Source: Acanthosepion lycidas (Eukaryota; Mollusca; Cephalopoda; Sepiida; Sepiidae). Taken from it: DNA of 64,000 bases. A program made the translations under genes and the position numbers. How positions within the stretch are numbered: position 1 is the stretch's first letter; the number at the start of each line of letters is the position of its first letter. Below are positions 50,786 through 63,430 of this stretch, one piece after another. The DNA lies in contig CAWVQA010000073.1 in the NCBI GenBank assembly GCA_963932145.1, forward strand, positions 62,001-126,000, in the 5' to 3' direction. Below the pieces are notes generated by a model. It saw nothing but the letters and a program-made list of their open reading frames with translations, was not told the origin of the DNA and did no database searches.

Positions 50786-53700
50786 GAAAAACAATGAAAT
50801 TATTGAAAATCGATGTGAAATCAATCAAAACTTATTGATTTTAACTAGTTTCAGAAGTTTTCACAAAGTTTTATTTAAGATTTTATGTTTTACACAACTT
50901 TTAATTACATAGCGATTTACATGCAAAATCTAGCTGTTTTGACTACTTTTTAACGCTAGTTTGTAAATATCAATAACTGTTTGAAAACATTAGAAAAACA
51001 ATGAAATTATTGAAAATCGATATGAAATCAATCAAAACTTATTGATTTTAACTAGTTTCAGAAGTTTTCACAAAGTTTTATTTAAGATTTTATGTTTTAC
51101 ACAACTTTTAATTACATAGCGATTTACATGCAAAATCTAGCTTTTTTCACTACTTTTTAACGCTAGTTTGTAAATATCAATAACTCTTTGAAAACATTAG
51201 AAAAACAATGAAATTATTGAAAATCGATATGAAATCAATCAAAACTTATTGATTTTAACTAGTTTCAGAAGTTTTCACAAAGTTTTATTTAAGATTTTAT
51301 GTTTTACACAACTTTTAATTACATAGCGATTTACATGCAAAATCTAGCTTTTTTCACTACTTTTTAACGCTAGTTTGTAAATATCAATAACTGTTTGAAA
51401 ACATTAGAAAAACAATGAAATTATTGAAAAACGATGTGAAATCAATCAAAACTTATTGATTTTAACTAGTTTCAGAAGTTTTCACAAAGTTTTATTTAAG
51501 ATTTTATGTTTTACACAACTTTTAATTACATAGCGATTTACATGCAAAATCTAGCCTTTTTCACTACTTTTTAACGCTAGTTTGTAAATATCAATAACTC
51601 TTTGAAAACATTAGAAAAACAATGAAATTATTGAAAATCGATGTGAAATCAATCAAAACTTATTGATTTTAACTAGTTTCAGAAGTTTTCACAAAGTTTT
51701 ATTTAAGATTTTATGTTTTACACAACTTTTAATTACATAGCGATTTACATGCAAAATCTAGCTTTTTTCACTACTTTTTAACGCTAGTTTGTAAATATCA
51801 ATAACTGTTTGAAAACATTAGAAAAACAATGAAATTATTGAAAATTGATGTGAAATCAATCAAAACTTATTGATTTTAACTAGTTTCAGAAGTTTTCACA
51901 AAGTTTTATTTAAGATTTTATGTTTTACACAACTTTTAATTACATAGCGATTTACATGCAAAATCTAGCTTTTTTCACTACTTTTTAACGCTAGTTTGTA
52001 AATATCAATAACTATTTGAAAACATTAGAAAAACAATGAAATTATTGAAAATCGATGTGAAATCAATCAAAACATTGATTTTAACTAGTTTCAGAAGTTT
52101 TCACAAAGTTTTATTTAAGATTTTATGTTTTACACAACTTTTAATTACATAGAGATTTACATGCAAAATCTAGCTTTTTTCACTACTTTTTAACGCTAGT
52201 TTGTAAATATCAATAACTGTTTGAAAACATTAGAAAAGCAATGAAATTATTGAAAATCGATGTGAAATCAATCAAAACTTATTGATTTTAAATAGTTTCA
52301 GAAGTTTTCACAAAGTTTTATTTAAGATTTTATGTTTTACACAACTTTTAATTACATAGCGATTTACATGCAAAATCTAGCTGATTTGACTACTTTTTAA
52401 CGCTAGTTTGTAAATATCAATAACTGTTTGAAAACATTAGAAAAACAATGAAATTATTGAAAATCGATGTGAAATCAATCAAAACTTATTGATTTTAACT
52501 AGTTTCAGAAGTTTTCACAAAGTTTTATTTAAGATTTTATGTTTTACACAACTTTTAATTACATAGCGATTTACATGCAAAATCTAGCTTTTTTCACTAC
52601 TTTTTAACGCTAATTTGTAAATATAAATAACTGTTTGAAAACATTAGAAAAACAATGAAATTATTGAAAATCGATGTGAAATCAATCAAAACTTATTGAT
52701 TTTAACTAGTTTCAGAAGTTTTCACAAAGTTTTATTTAAGATTTTATGTTTTACACAACTTTTAATTACATAGCGATTTACATGCAAAATCTAGCTTTTT
52801 TCACTACTTTTTCAACGCTAGTTTGTAAATATCAATAACTGTTTGAAAACATTAGAAAAACAATGAAATTATTGAAAATCGATATGAAATCAATCAAAAC
52901 TTATTGATTTTAACTAGTTTCAGAAGTTTTGACAAAGTTATATTTAAGATTTTATGTTTTACACAACTTTTAATTACATAGCGATTTACATGCAAAATCT
53001 AGCTTTTTTCACTACTTTTTAACGCTAGTTTGTAAATATCAATAACTGTTTGAAAACATTAGAAAAACAATGAAATTATTGAAAATCGATGTGAAATCAA
53101 TCAAAACATTGATTTTAACTAGTTTCAGAAGTTTTCACAAAGTTTTATTTAAGATTTTATGTTTTACACAACTTTTAATTACATAGAGATTTACATGCAA
53201 AATCTAGCTTTTTTCACTACTTTTTAACGCTAGTTTGTAAATATCAATAACTGTTTGAAATCATTAGAAAAGCAATGAAATTATTGAAAATCGATGTGAA
53301 ATCAATCAAAACTTATTGATTTTAACTAGTTTCAGAAGTTTTGACAAAGTTATATTTAAGATTTTATGTTTTACACAACTTTTAATTACATAGCGATTTA
53401 CATGCAAAATGTAGCTTTTTTCACTACTTTTTAACGCTAGTTTGTAAATATCAATAACTGTTTGAAAACATTAGAAAAACAATGAAATTATTGAAAATCG
53501 ATGTGAAATCAATCAAAACTTATTGATTTTACCTAGTTTCAGAAGTTTTGACAAAGTTATATTTAAGATTTTATGTTTTACACAACTTTTAATTACATAG
53601 CGATTTACATGCAAAATCTAGCTGTTTTGACTACTTTTTAACGCTAGTTTGTAAATATCAATAACTGTTTGAAAACATTAGAAAAACAATGAAATTATTG

Positions 53701-54302
53701 AAAATCGATGTGAAATCAATCAAAACTTATTGATTTTAACTAGTTTCAGAAGTTTTCACAAAGTTTTATCTAAGATTTTATGTTTTACACAACTTTTAAT
53801 TACATAGCCATTTACATGCAAAATCTAGCTTTTTTCACTACTTTTTCAACGCTAGTTTGTAAATATCAATAACTGTTTGAAAACATTAGAAAAACAATGA
53901 AATTATTGAAAATCGATATGAAATCAATCAAAACTTATTGATTTTAACTAGTTTCAGAAGTTTTGACAAAGTTATATTTAAGATTTTATGTTTTACACAA
54001 CTTTTAATTACATAGCGATTTACATGCAAAATCTAGCTTTTTTCACTACTTTTTAACGCTAATTTGTAAATATAAATAACTGTTTGAAAACATTAGAAAA
54101 ACAATGAAATTATTGAAAATCGATGTGAAATCAATCAAAACTTATTGATTTTAACTAGTTTCAGAAGTTTTCACAAAGTTTTATTTAAGATTTTATGTTT
54201 TACACAACTTTTAATTACATAGCGATTTACATGCAAAATCTAGCTTTTTTCACTACTTTTTAACGCTAGTTTGTAAATATCAATAACTGTTTGAAAACAT
54301 TA
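50786..54302. repeat. Displaced copy of the left domain (17 monomers)
   Basis: Monomer starts: 50786, 50993, 51200, 51407, 51614, 51821, 52028, 52233, 52440, 52647, 52855, 53062, 53267, 53474, 53681, 53889, 54096. The first ten match 1,038-3,106 with the rare AGCCTTTTTC, AATTGATG, CTATTTG, AAAACATTG/AGAGATTT, GAAAAGC/GCTGATTT and GCTAATTTG markers in order, offset 49,748 bp. From 53,062 they match 5,384-6,418 (AATGTAGC, TTTTACCTAG, TATCTAAG/AGCCATTT, GCTAATTTG). It therefore lacks the second 12-mer copy found on the left. Private changes: TTTAAATAG (52233) and TGAAATCATTAG (53062). Confidence 0.9.
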
Positions 54303-56998
54303 GAAAAACAATGAAATTATTGAAAATCGATATGAAATCAATCAAAACTTATTGATTTTAACTAGTTTCAGAAGTTTTCACAAAGTTATATTTAAGATTT
54401 TATGTTTTACACAACTTTTAATTACATAGCGATTTACATGCAAAATCTCGCTGTTTTGACTACTTTTTAACGCTAGTTTGTAAATATCAATAACTGTTTG
54501 AAAACATTAGAAAAACAATTAAATTATTGAAAATCGATGTGAAATCAATCAAAACTTATTGATTTTAACTAGTTTCAGAAGTTTTCACAAAGTTTTATTT
54601 AAGATTTTATGTTTTACACAACTTTTAATTACATAGCGATTTACATGCAAAATCTAGCTGTTTTGACTACTTTTTAACGCTAGTTTGTAAATATCAATAA
54701 CTGTTTGAAAACATTAGAAAAACAATGAAATTATTGAAAATCGATATGAAATCAATCAAAACTTATTGATTTTAACTAGTTTCAGAAGTTTTGACAAAGT
54801 TATATTTAAGATTTTATGTTTTACACAACTTTTAATTACATAGCGATTTACATGCAAAATCTAGCTTTTTTCACTACTTTTTCAACGCTAGTTTGTAAAT
54901 ATCAATAACTGTTTGAAAACATTAGAAAAACAATGAAATTATTGAAAATCGATATGAAATCAATCAAAACTTGTTGATTTTAACTAGTTTCAGAAGTTTT
55001 GACAAAGTTATATTTAAGATTTTATGTTTTACACAACTTTTAATTACATAGCGATTTACATGCAAAATCTAGCTTTTTTCACTACTTTTTAACGCTAGTT
55101 TGTAAATATCAATAACTGTTTGAAAACATTAGAAAAACAATGAAATTATTGAAAATCGATGTGAAATCAATCAAAACTTGTTGATTTTAACTAGTTTCAG
55201 AAGTTTTCACAAAGATTTATTTAAGATTTTATGTTTTACACAACTTTTAATTACATAGCGATTTACATGCAAAATCTAGCTTTTTTCACTACTTTTTAAC
55301 GCTAGTTTGTAAATATCAATAACTGTTTGAAAACATTAGAAAAACAATGAAATTATTGAAAATCGATGTGAAATCAATCAAAACTTATTGATTTTAACTA
55401 GTTTCAGAAGTTTTCACAAAGTTTTATTTAAGATTTTATGTTTTACACAACTTTTAATTACATAGCGATTTACATGCAAAATCTAGCTTTTTTCACTACT
55501 TTTTCAACGCTAGTTTGTAAATATCAATAACTCTTTGAAAACATTAGAAAAACAATGAAATTATTGAAAATCGATATGAAATCAATCAAAACTTATTGAT
55601 TTTAACTAGTTTCAGAAGTTTTCACAAAGTTTTATTTAAGATTTTATGTTTTACACAACTTTTAATTACATAGCGATTTACATGCAAAATCTAGCTTTTT
55701 TCACTACTTTTTCAACGCTAGTTTGTAAATATCAATAACTGTTTGAAAACATTAGAAAAACAATGAAATTATTGAAAATCGATATGAAATCAATCAAAAC
55801 TTATTGATTTTAACTAGTTTCAGAAGTTTTGACAAAGTTATATTTAAGATTTAATGTTTTACACAACTTTTAATTACATAGCGATTTACATGCAAAATCT
55901 AGCTTTTTTCACTACTTTTTAACGCTAGTTTGTAAATATCAATAACTGTTTGAAAACATTAGAAAAACAATGAAATTATTGAAAATCGATGTGAAATCAA
56001 TCAAAACTTATTGATTTTAACTAGTTTCAGAAGTTTTCACAAAGTTTTATTTAAGATTTTATGTTTTACACAACTTTTAATTACATAGCGATTTACATGC
56101 AAAATCTAGCTTTTTTCACTACTTTTTAACGCTAGTTTGTAAATATCAATAACTGTTTGAAAACATTAGAAAAACAATGAAATTATTGAAAATCGATGTG
56201 AAATCAATCAAAACTTATTGATTTTAACTAGTTTCAGAAGTTTTCACAAAGTTTTATCTAAGATTTTATGTTTTACACAACTTTTAATTACATAGCCATT
56301 TACAGGCAAAATCTAGCTTTTTTCACTACTTTTTCAACGCTAGTTTGTAAATATCAATAACTGTTTGAAAACATTAGAAAAACAATGAAATTATTGAAAA
56401 TCGATATGAAATCAATCAAAACTTATTGATTTTAACTAGTTTCAGAAGTTTTGACAAAGTTATATTTAAGATTTTATGTTTTACACAACTTTTAATTACA
56501 TAGCGATTTACATGCAAAATCTAGCTTTTTTCACTACTTTTTCAACGCTAGTTTGTAAATATCAATAACTGTTTGAAAACATTAGAAAAACAATGAAATT
56601 ATTGAAAATCGATGTGAAATCAATCAAAACTTATTGATTTTAACTAGTTTCAGAAGTTTTCACAAAGTTTTATTTAAGATTTTATGTTTTACACAACTTT
56701 TAATTACATAGCGATTTACATGCAAAATCTAGCTGTTTTGACTACTTTTTAACGCTAGTTTGTAAATATCAATAACTGTTTGAAAACATTAGAAAAACAA
56801 TGAAATTATTGAAAATCGATATGAAATCAATCAAAACTTATTGATTTTAACTAGTTTCAGAAGTTTTGACTAAGTTATATTTAAGATTTTATGTTTTACA
56901 CAACTTTTAATTACATAGCGATTTACATGCAAAATCTAGCTTTTTTCACTACTTTTTAACGCTAGTTTGTAAATATCAATAACTGTTTGAAAACATTA
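54303..56998. repeat. Right domain, 13-monomer HOR (2,696 bp)
   Basis: Monomer starts: 54303, 54510, 54717, 54925, 55132, 55339, 55547, 55755, 55962, 56169, 56377, 56585, 56792. Markers: AATCTCGCTG (54303); CAATTAAATT (54510); CTTGTTG (54925 and 55132); CACAAAGATTTAT (55132); CTCTTTG (55339); GATTTAATG (55755); TATCTAAG/AGCCATTTACAGGC (56169); GCTGTTTT (56585); GACTAAG with TTAAC (56792). The first eight are repeated at 56,999 onward. The first monomer is a hybrid with CACAAAG joined to TTATATTT. Confidence 0.88.
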
Positions 56999-59072
56999 GA
57001 AAAACAATGAAATTATTGAAAATCGATATGAAATCAATCAAAACTTATTGATTTTAACTAGTTTCAGAAGTTTTGACAAATTTATATTTAAGATTTTATG
57101 TTTTACACAACTTTTAATTACATAGCGATTTACATGCAAAATCTCGCTGTTTTGACTACTTTTTAACGCTAGTTTGTAAATATCAATAACTGTTTGAAAA
57201 CATTAGAAAAACAATTAAATTATTGAAAATCGATGTGAAATCAATCAAAACTTATTGATTTTAACTAGTTTCAGAAGTTTTCACAAAGTTTTATTTAAGA
57301 TTTTATGTTTTACACAACTTTTAATTACATAGCGATTTACATGCAAAATCTAGCTGTTTTGACTACTTTTTAACGCTAGTTTGTAAATATCAATAACTTT
57401 TTGAAAACATTAGAAAAACAATGAAATTATTGAAAATCGATATGAAATCAATCAAAACTTATTGATTTTAACTAGTTTCAGAAGTTTTGACAAAGTTATA
57501 TTTAAGATTTTATGTTTTACACAACTTTTAATTACATAGCGATTTACATGCAAAATCTAGCTTTTTTCACTACTTTTTCAACGCTAGTTTGTAAATATCA
57601 ATAACTGTTTGAAAACATTAGAAAAACAATGAAATTATTGAAAATCGATATGAAATCAATCAAAACTTGTTGATTTTAACTAGTTTCAGAAGTTTTGACA
57701 AAGTTATATTTAAGATTTTATGTTTTACACAACTTTTAATTACATAGCGATTTACATGCAAAATCTAGCTTTTTTCACTACTTTTTAACGCTAGTTTGTA
57801 AATATCAATAACTGTTTGAAAACATTAGAAAAACAATGAAATTATTGAAAATCGATGTGAAATCAATCAAAACTTATTGATTTTAACTAGTTTCAGAAGT
57901 TTTCACAAAGATTTATTTAAGATTTTATGTTTTACACAACTTTTAATTACATAGCGATTTACATGCAAAATCTAGCTTTTTTCACTACTTTTTAACGCTA
58001 GTTTGTAAATATCAATAACTGTTTGAAAACATTAGAAAAACAATGAAATTATTGAAAATCGATGTGAAATCAATCAAAACTTATTGATTTTAACTAGTTT
58101 CAGAAGTTTTCACAAAGTTTTATTTAAGATTTTATGTTTTACACAACTTTTAATTACATAGCGATTTACATGCAAAATCTAGCTTTTTTCACTACTTTTT
58201 CAACGCTAGTTTGTAAATATCAATAACTCTTTGAAAACATTAGAAAAACAATGAAATTATTGAAAATCGATATGAAATCAATCAAAACTTATTGATTTTA
58301 ACTAGTTTCAGAAGTTTTCACAAAGTTTTATTTAAGATTTTATGTTTTACACAACTTTTAATTACATAGCGATTTACATGCAAAATCTAGCTTTTTTCAC
58401 TACTTTTTCAACGCTAGTTTGTAAATATCAATAACTGTTTGAAAACATTAGAAAAACAATGAAATTATTGAAAATCGATATGAAATCAATCAAAACTTAT
58501 TGATTTTAACTAGTTTCAGAAGTTTTGACAAAGTTATATTTAAGATTTAATGTTTTACACAACTTTTAATTACATATCGATTTACATGCAAAATCTAGCT
58601 TTTTTCACTACTTTTTAACGCTAGTTTGTAAATATCAATAACTGTTTGAAAACATTAGAAAAACAATGAAATTATTGAAAATCGATGTGAAATCAATCAA
58701 AACTTATTGATTTTAACTAGTTTCAGAAGTTTTCACAAAGTTTTATTTAAGATTTTATGTTTTACACAACTTTTAATTACATAGCGATTTACATGCAAAA
58801 TCTAGCTTTTTTCACTACTTTTTCAACGCTAGTTTGTAAATATCAATAACTGTTTGAAAACATTAGAAAAACAATGAAATTATTGAAAATCGATATGAAA
58901 TCAATCAAAACTTATTGATTTTAACTAGTTTCAGAAGTTTTGACTAAGTTATATTTAAGATTTTATGTTTTACACAACTTTTAATTACATAGCGATTTAC
59001 ATGCAAAATCTAGCTTTTTTCACTACTTTTTAACGCTAGTTTGTAAATATCAATAACTGTTTGAAAACATTA
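56999..59072. repeat. Right domain, 10-monomer HOR (2,074 bp)
   Basis: Monomer starts: 56999, 57206, 57413, 57621, 57828, 58035, 58243, 58451, 58658, 58866. It parallels 54,303-56,998: AATCTCGCTG, CAATTAAATT, CTTGTTG, CACAAAGATTTAT, CTCTTTG and GATTTAATG in the same order, then one B/TTCAAC monomer, then GACTAAG with TTAAC. Three monomers, including the AGCC..ACAGGC unit, are missing relative to the 13-mer. ACATATCG at 58451 matches 48,090. Private changes: GACAAATTTATATTT (56999) and AACTTTTTGAAA (57206). Confidence 0.88.
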
Positions 59073-60108
59073 GAAAAACAATGAAATTATTGAAAATCGA
59101 TATGAAATCAATCAAAACTTATTGATTTTAACTAGTTACAGAAATTTTGACAAAGTTATATTTAAGATTTTATGTTTTACACAACTTTTAATTACATAGC
59201 GATTTACATGCAAAATCTCGCTGTTTTGACTACTTTTTAACGCTAGTTTGTAAATATCAATAACTGTTTGAAAACATTAGAAAAACAATTAAATTATTGA
59301 AAATCGATGTGAAATCAATCAAAACTTATTGATTTTAACTAGTTTCAGAAGTTTTCACAAAGTTTTATTTAAGATTTTATGTTTTACACAACTTTTAATT
59401 ACATAGCGATTTACATGCAAAATCTAGCTGTTTTGACTACTTTTTAACGCTAGTTTGTAAATATCAATAACTGTTTGAAAACATTAGAAAAACAATGAAA
59501 TTATTGAAAATCGATGTGAAATCAATCAAAACTTATTGATTTTAACTAGTTTCAGAAGTTTTCACAAAGTTTTATTTAAGATTTTATGTTTTACACAACT
59601 TTTAATTACATAGCGATTTACATGCAAAATCTAGCTTTTTTCACTACTTTTTCAACGCTAGTTTGTAAATATCAATAACTGTTTGAAAACATTAGAAAAA
59701 CAATGAAATTATTGAAAATCGATATGAAATCAATCAAAACTTATTGATTTTAACTAGTTTCAGAAGTTTTGACAAAGTTATATTTAATATTTTATGTTTT
59801 ACACAACTTTTAATTACATAGCGATTTACATGCAAAATCTAGCTTTTTTCACTACTTTTTAACGCTAGTTTGTAAATATCAATAACTGTTTGAAAACATT
59901 AGAAAAACAATGAAATTATTGAAAATCGATGTGAAATCAATCAAAACTTATTGATTTTAACTAGTTTCAGAAGTTTTCACAAAGTTTTATTTAAGATTTT
60001 ATGTTTTACACAACTTTTAATTACATAGCGATTTACATGCAAAATCTAGCTGTTTTGACTACTTTTTAACGCTAGTTTGTAAATATCAATAACTGTTTGA
60101 AAACATTA
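59073..60108. repeat. Right domain, 5-monomer bridge
   Basis: Monomer starts: 59073, 59280, 59487, 59695, 59902. It opens like the previous two HORs (AATCTCGCTG with private CTAGTTACAGAAATTTT, then CAATTAAATT), then switches through a B/TTCAAC monomer to the TTTAATATTTT - GCTGTTTT pair that precedes the ACACAGC monomer, as at 49,336-49,749. Confidence 0.85.
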
Positions 60109-61769
60109 GAAAAACAATGAAATTATTGAAAATCGATATGAAATCAATCAAAACTTATTGATTTTAACTAGTTTCAGAAGTTTTGACTAAGTTATATTTA
60201 AGATTTTATGTTTTACACAGCTTTTAATTACATAGCGATTTACATGCAAAATCTAGCTTTTTTCAATACTTTTTCAACGCTAGATTGTAAATATCAATAA
60301 CTCTTTGAAAACATTAGAAAAACAATGAAATTATTGAAAATCGATATGAAATCAATCAAAACTTGTTGATTTTAACTAGTTTCAGAAGTTTTGACAAAGT
60401 TATATTTAAGATTTTATGTTTTACACAACTTTTAATTACATAGCGATTTACATGCAAAATCTAGCTTTTTTCACTACTTTTTAACGCTAGTTTGTAAATA
60501 TCAATAACTGTTTGAAAACATTAGAAAAACAATGAAATTATTGAAAATCGATGTGAAATCAATCAAAACTTATTGATTTTAACTAGTTTCAGAAGTTTTC
60601 ACAAAGATTTATTTAAGATTTTATGTTTTACACAACTTTTAATTACATAGCGATTTACATGCAAAATCTAGCTTTTTTCACTACTTTTTAACGCTAGTTT
60701 GTAAATATCAATAACTGTTTGAAAACATTAGAAAAACAATGAAATTATTGAAAATCGATGTGAAATCAATCAAAACTTATTGATTTTAACTAGTTTCAGA
60801 AGTTTTCACAAAGTTTTATTTAAGATTTTATGTTTTACACAACTTTTAATTACATAGCGATTTACATGCAAAATCTAGCTTTTTTCACTACTTTTTCAAC
60901 GCTAGTTTGTAAATATCAATAACTGTTTGAAAACATTAGAAAAACAATGAAATTATTGAAAATCGATATGAAATCAATCAAAACTTATTGATTTTAACTA
61001 GTTTCAGAAGTTTTGACAAAGTTATATTTAAGATTTTATGTTTTACACAACTTTTAATTACATAGCGATTTACATGCAAAATCTAGCTTTTTTCACTACT
61101 TTTTCAACGCTAGTTTGTAAATATCAATAACTGTTTGAAAACATTAGAAAAACAATGAAATTATTGAAAATCGATGTGAAATCAATCAAAACTTATTGAT
61201 TTTAACAAGTTTCAGAAGTTTTCACAAAGTTTTATTTAAGATTTTATGTTTTACACAACTTTTAATTACATAGCGATTTACATGCAAAATCTAGCTGTTT
61301 TGACTACTTTTTAACGCTAGTTTGTAAATATCAATAACTGTTTGAAAACATTAGAAAAACAATGAAATTATTGAAAATCGATATGAAATCAATCAAAACT
61401 TATTGATTTTAACTAGTTTCAGAAGTTTTGACTAAGTTATATTTAAGATTTTATGTTTTACACAGCTTTTAATTACATAGCGATTTACATGCAAAATCTA
61501 GCTTTTTTCAATACTTTTTCAACGCTAGATTGTAAATATCAATAACTCTTTGAAAACATTAGAAAAACAATGAAATTATTGAAAATCGATATGAAATCAA
61601 TCAAAACTTATTGATTTTAACAAGTTTCAGAAGTTTTGACAAAGTTATATTTAAGATTTTATGTTTTACACAACTTTTAATTACATAGCGATTTACATGC
61701 AAAATCTAGCTTTTTTCACTACTTTTTCAACGCTAGTTTGTAAATATCAATAACTGTTTGAAAACATTA
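60109..61769. repeat. 8-monomer HOR, copy 1 (1,661 bp)
   Basis: Monomer starts: 60109, 60317, 60524, 60731, 60939, 61147, 61354, 61562. Order: GACTAAG/ACACAGC/TTCAATAC/GCTAGATT; CTTGTTG; CACAAAGATTTAT; B/TTCAAC; A/TTCAAC; B with AACAAG and GCTGTTTT; ACACAGC again; A with AACAAG and TTCAAC. The same order restarts at 61,770. The two ACACAGC monomers within one unit show a smaller duplication nested in the 8-mer. Confidence 0.92.
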
Positions 61770-63430
61770 GAAAAACAATGAAATTATTGAAAATCGATAT
61801 GAAATCAATCAAAACTTATTGATTTTAACTAGTTTCAGAAGTTTTGACTAAGTTATATTTAAGATTTTATGTTTTACACAGCTTTTAATTACATAGCGAT
61901 TTACATGCAAAATCTAGCTTTTTTCAATACTTTTTCAACGCTAGATTGTAAATATCAATAACTCTTTGAAAACATTAGAAAAACAATGAAATTATTGAAA
62001 ATCGATATGAAATCAATCAAAACTTGTTGATTTTAACTAGTTTCAGAAGTTTTGACAAAGTTATATTTAAGATTTTATGTTTTACACAACTTTTAATTAC
62101 ATAGCGATTTACATGCAAAATCTAGCTTTTTTCACTACTTTTTAACGCTAGTTTGTAAATATCAATAACTGTTTGAAAACATTAGAAAAACAATGAAATT
62201 ATTGAAAATCGATGTGAAATCAATCAAAACTTATTGATTTTAACTAGTTTCAGAAGTTTTCACAAAGATTTATTTAAGATTTTATGTTTTACACAACTTT
62301 TAATTACATAGCGATTTACATGCAAAATCTAGCTTTTTTCACTACTTTTTAACGCTAGTTTGTAAATATCAATAACTGTTTGAAAACATTAGAAAAACAA
62401 TGAAATTATTGAAAATCGATGTGAAATCAATCAAAACTTATTGATTTTAACTAGTTTCAGAAGTTTTCACAAAGTTTTATTTAAGATTTTATGTTTTACA
62501 CAACTTTTAATTACATAGCGATTTACATGCAAAATCTAGCTTTTTTCACTACTTTTTCAACGCTAGTTTGTAAATATCAATAACTGTTTGAAAACATTAG
62601 AAAAACAATGAAATTATTGAAAATCGATATGAAATCAATCAAAACTTATTGATTTTAACTAGTTTCAGAAGTTTTGACAAAGTTATATTTAAGATTTTAT
62701 GTTTTACACAACTTTTAATTACATAGCGATTTACATGCAAAATCTAGCTTTTTTCACTACTTTTTCAACGCTAGTTTGTAAATATCAATAACTGTTTGAA
62801 AACATTAGAAAAACAATGAAATTATTGAAAATCGATGTGAAATCAATCAAAACTTATTGATTTTAACAAGTTTCAGAAGTTTTCACAAAGTTTTATTTAA
62901 GATTTTATGTTTTACACAACTTTTAATTACATAGCGATTTACATGCAAAATCTAGCTGTTTTGACTACTTTTTAACGCTAGTTTGTAAATATCAATAACT
63001 GTTTGAAAACATTAGAAAAACAATGAAATTATTGAAAATCGATATGAAATCAATCAAAACTTATTGATTTTAACTAGTTTCAGAAGTTTTGACTAAGTTA
63101 TATTTAAGATTTTATGTTTTACACAGCTTTTAATTACATAGCGATTTACATGCAAAATCTAGCTTTTTTCAATACTTTTTCAACGCTAGATTGTAAATAT
63201 CAATAACTCTTTGAAAACATTAGAAAAACAATGAAATTATTGAAAATCGATATGAAATCAATCAAAACTTATTGATTTTAACAAGTTTCAGAAGTTTTGA
63301 CAAAGTTATATTTAAGATTTTATGTTTTACACAACTTTTAATTACATAGCGATTTACATGCAAAATCTAGCTTTTTTCACTACTTTTTCAACGCTAGTTT
63401 GTAAATATCAATAACTGTTTGAAAACATTA
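61770..63430. repeat. 8-monomer HOR, copy 2 (1,661 bp)
   Basis: Monomer starts: 61770, 61978, 62185, 62392, 62600, 62808, 63015, 63223. It is marker-for-marker the same as 60,109-61,769 and exactly the same length, so this is among the youngest duplications in the window. I saw no difference by eye. Confidence 0.92.
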
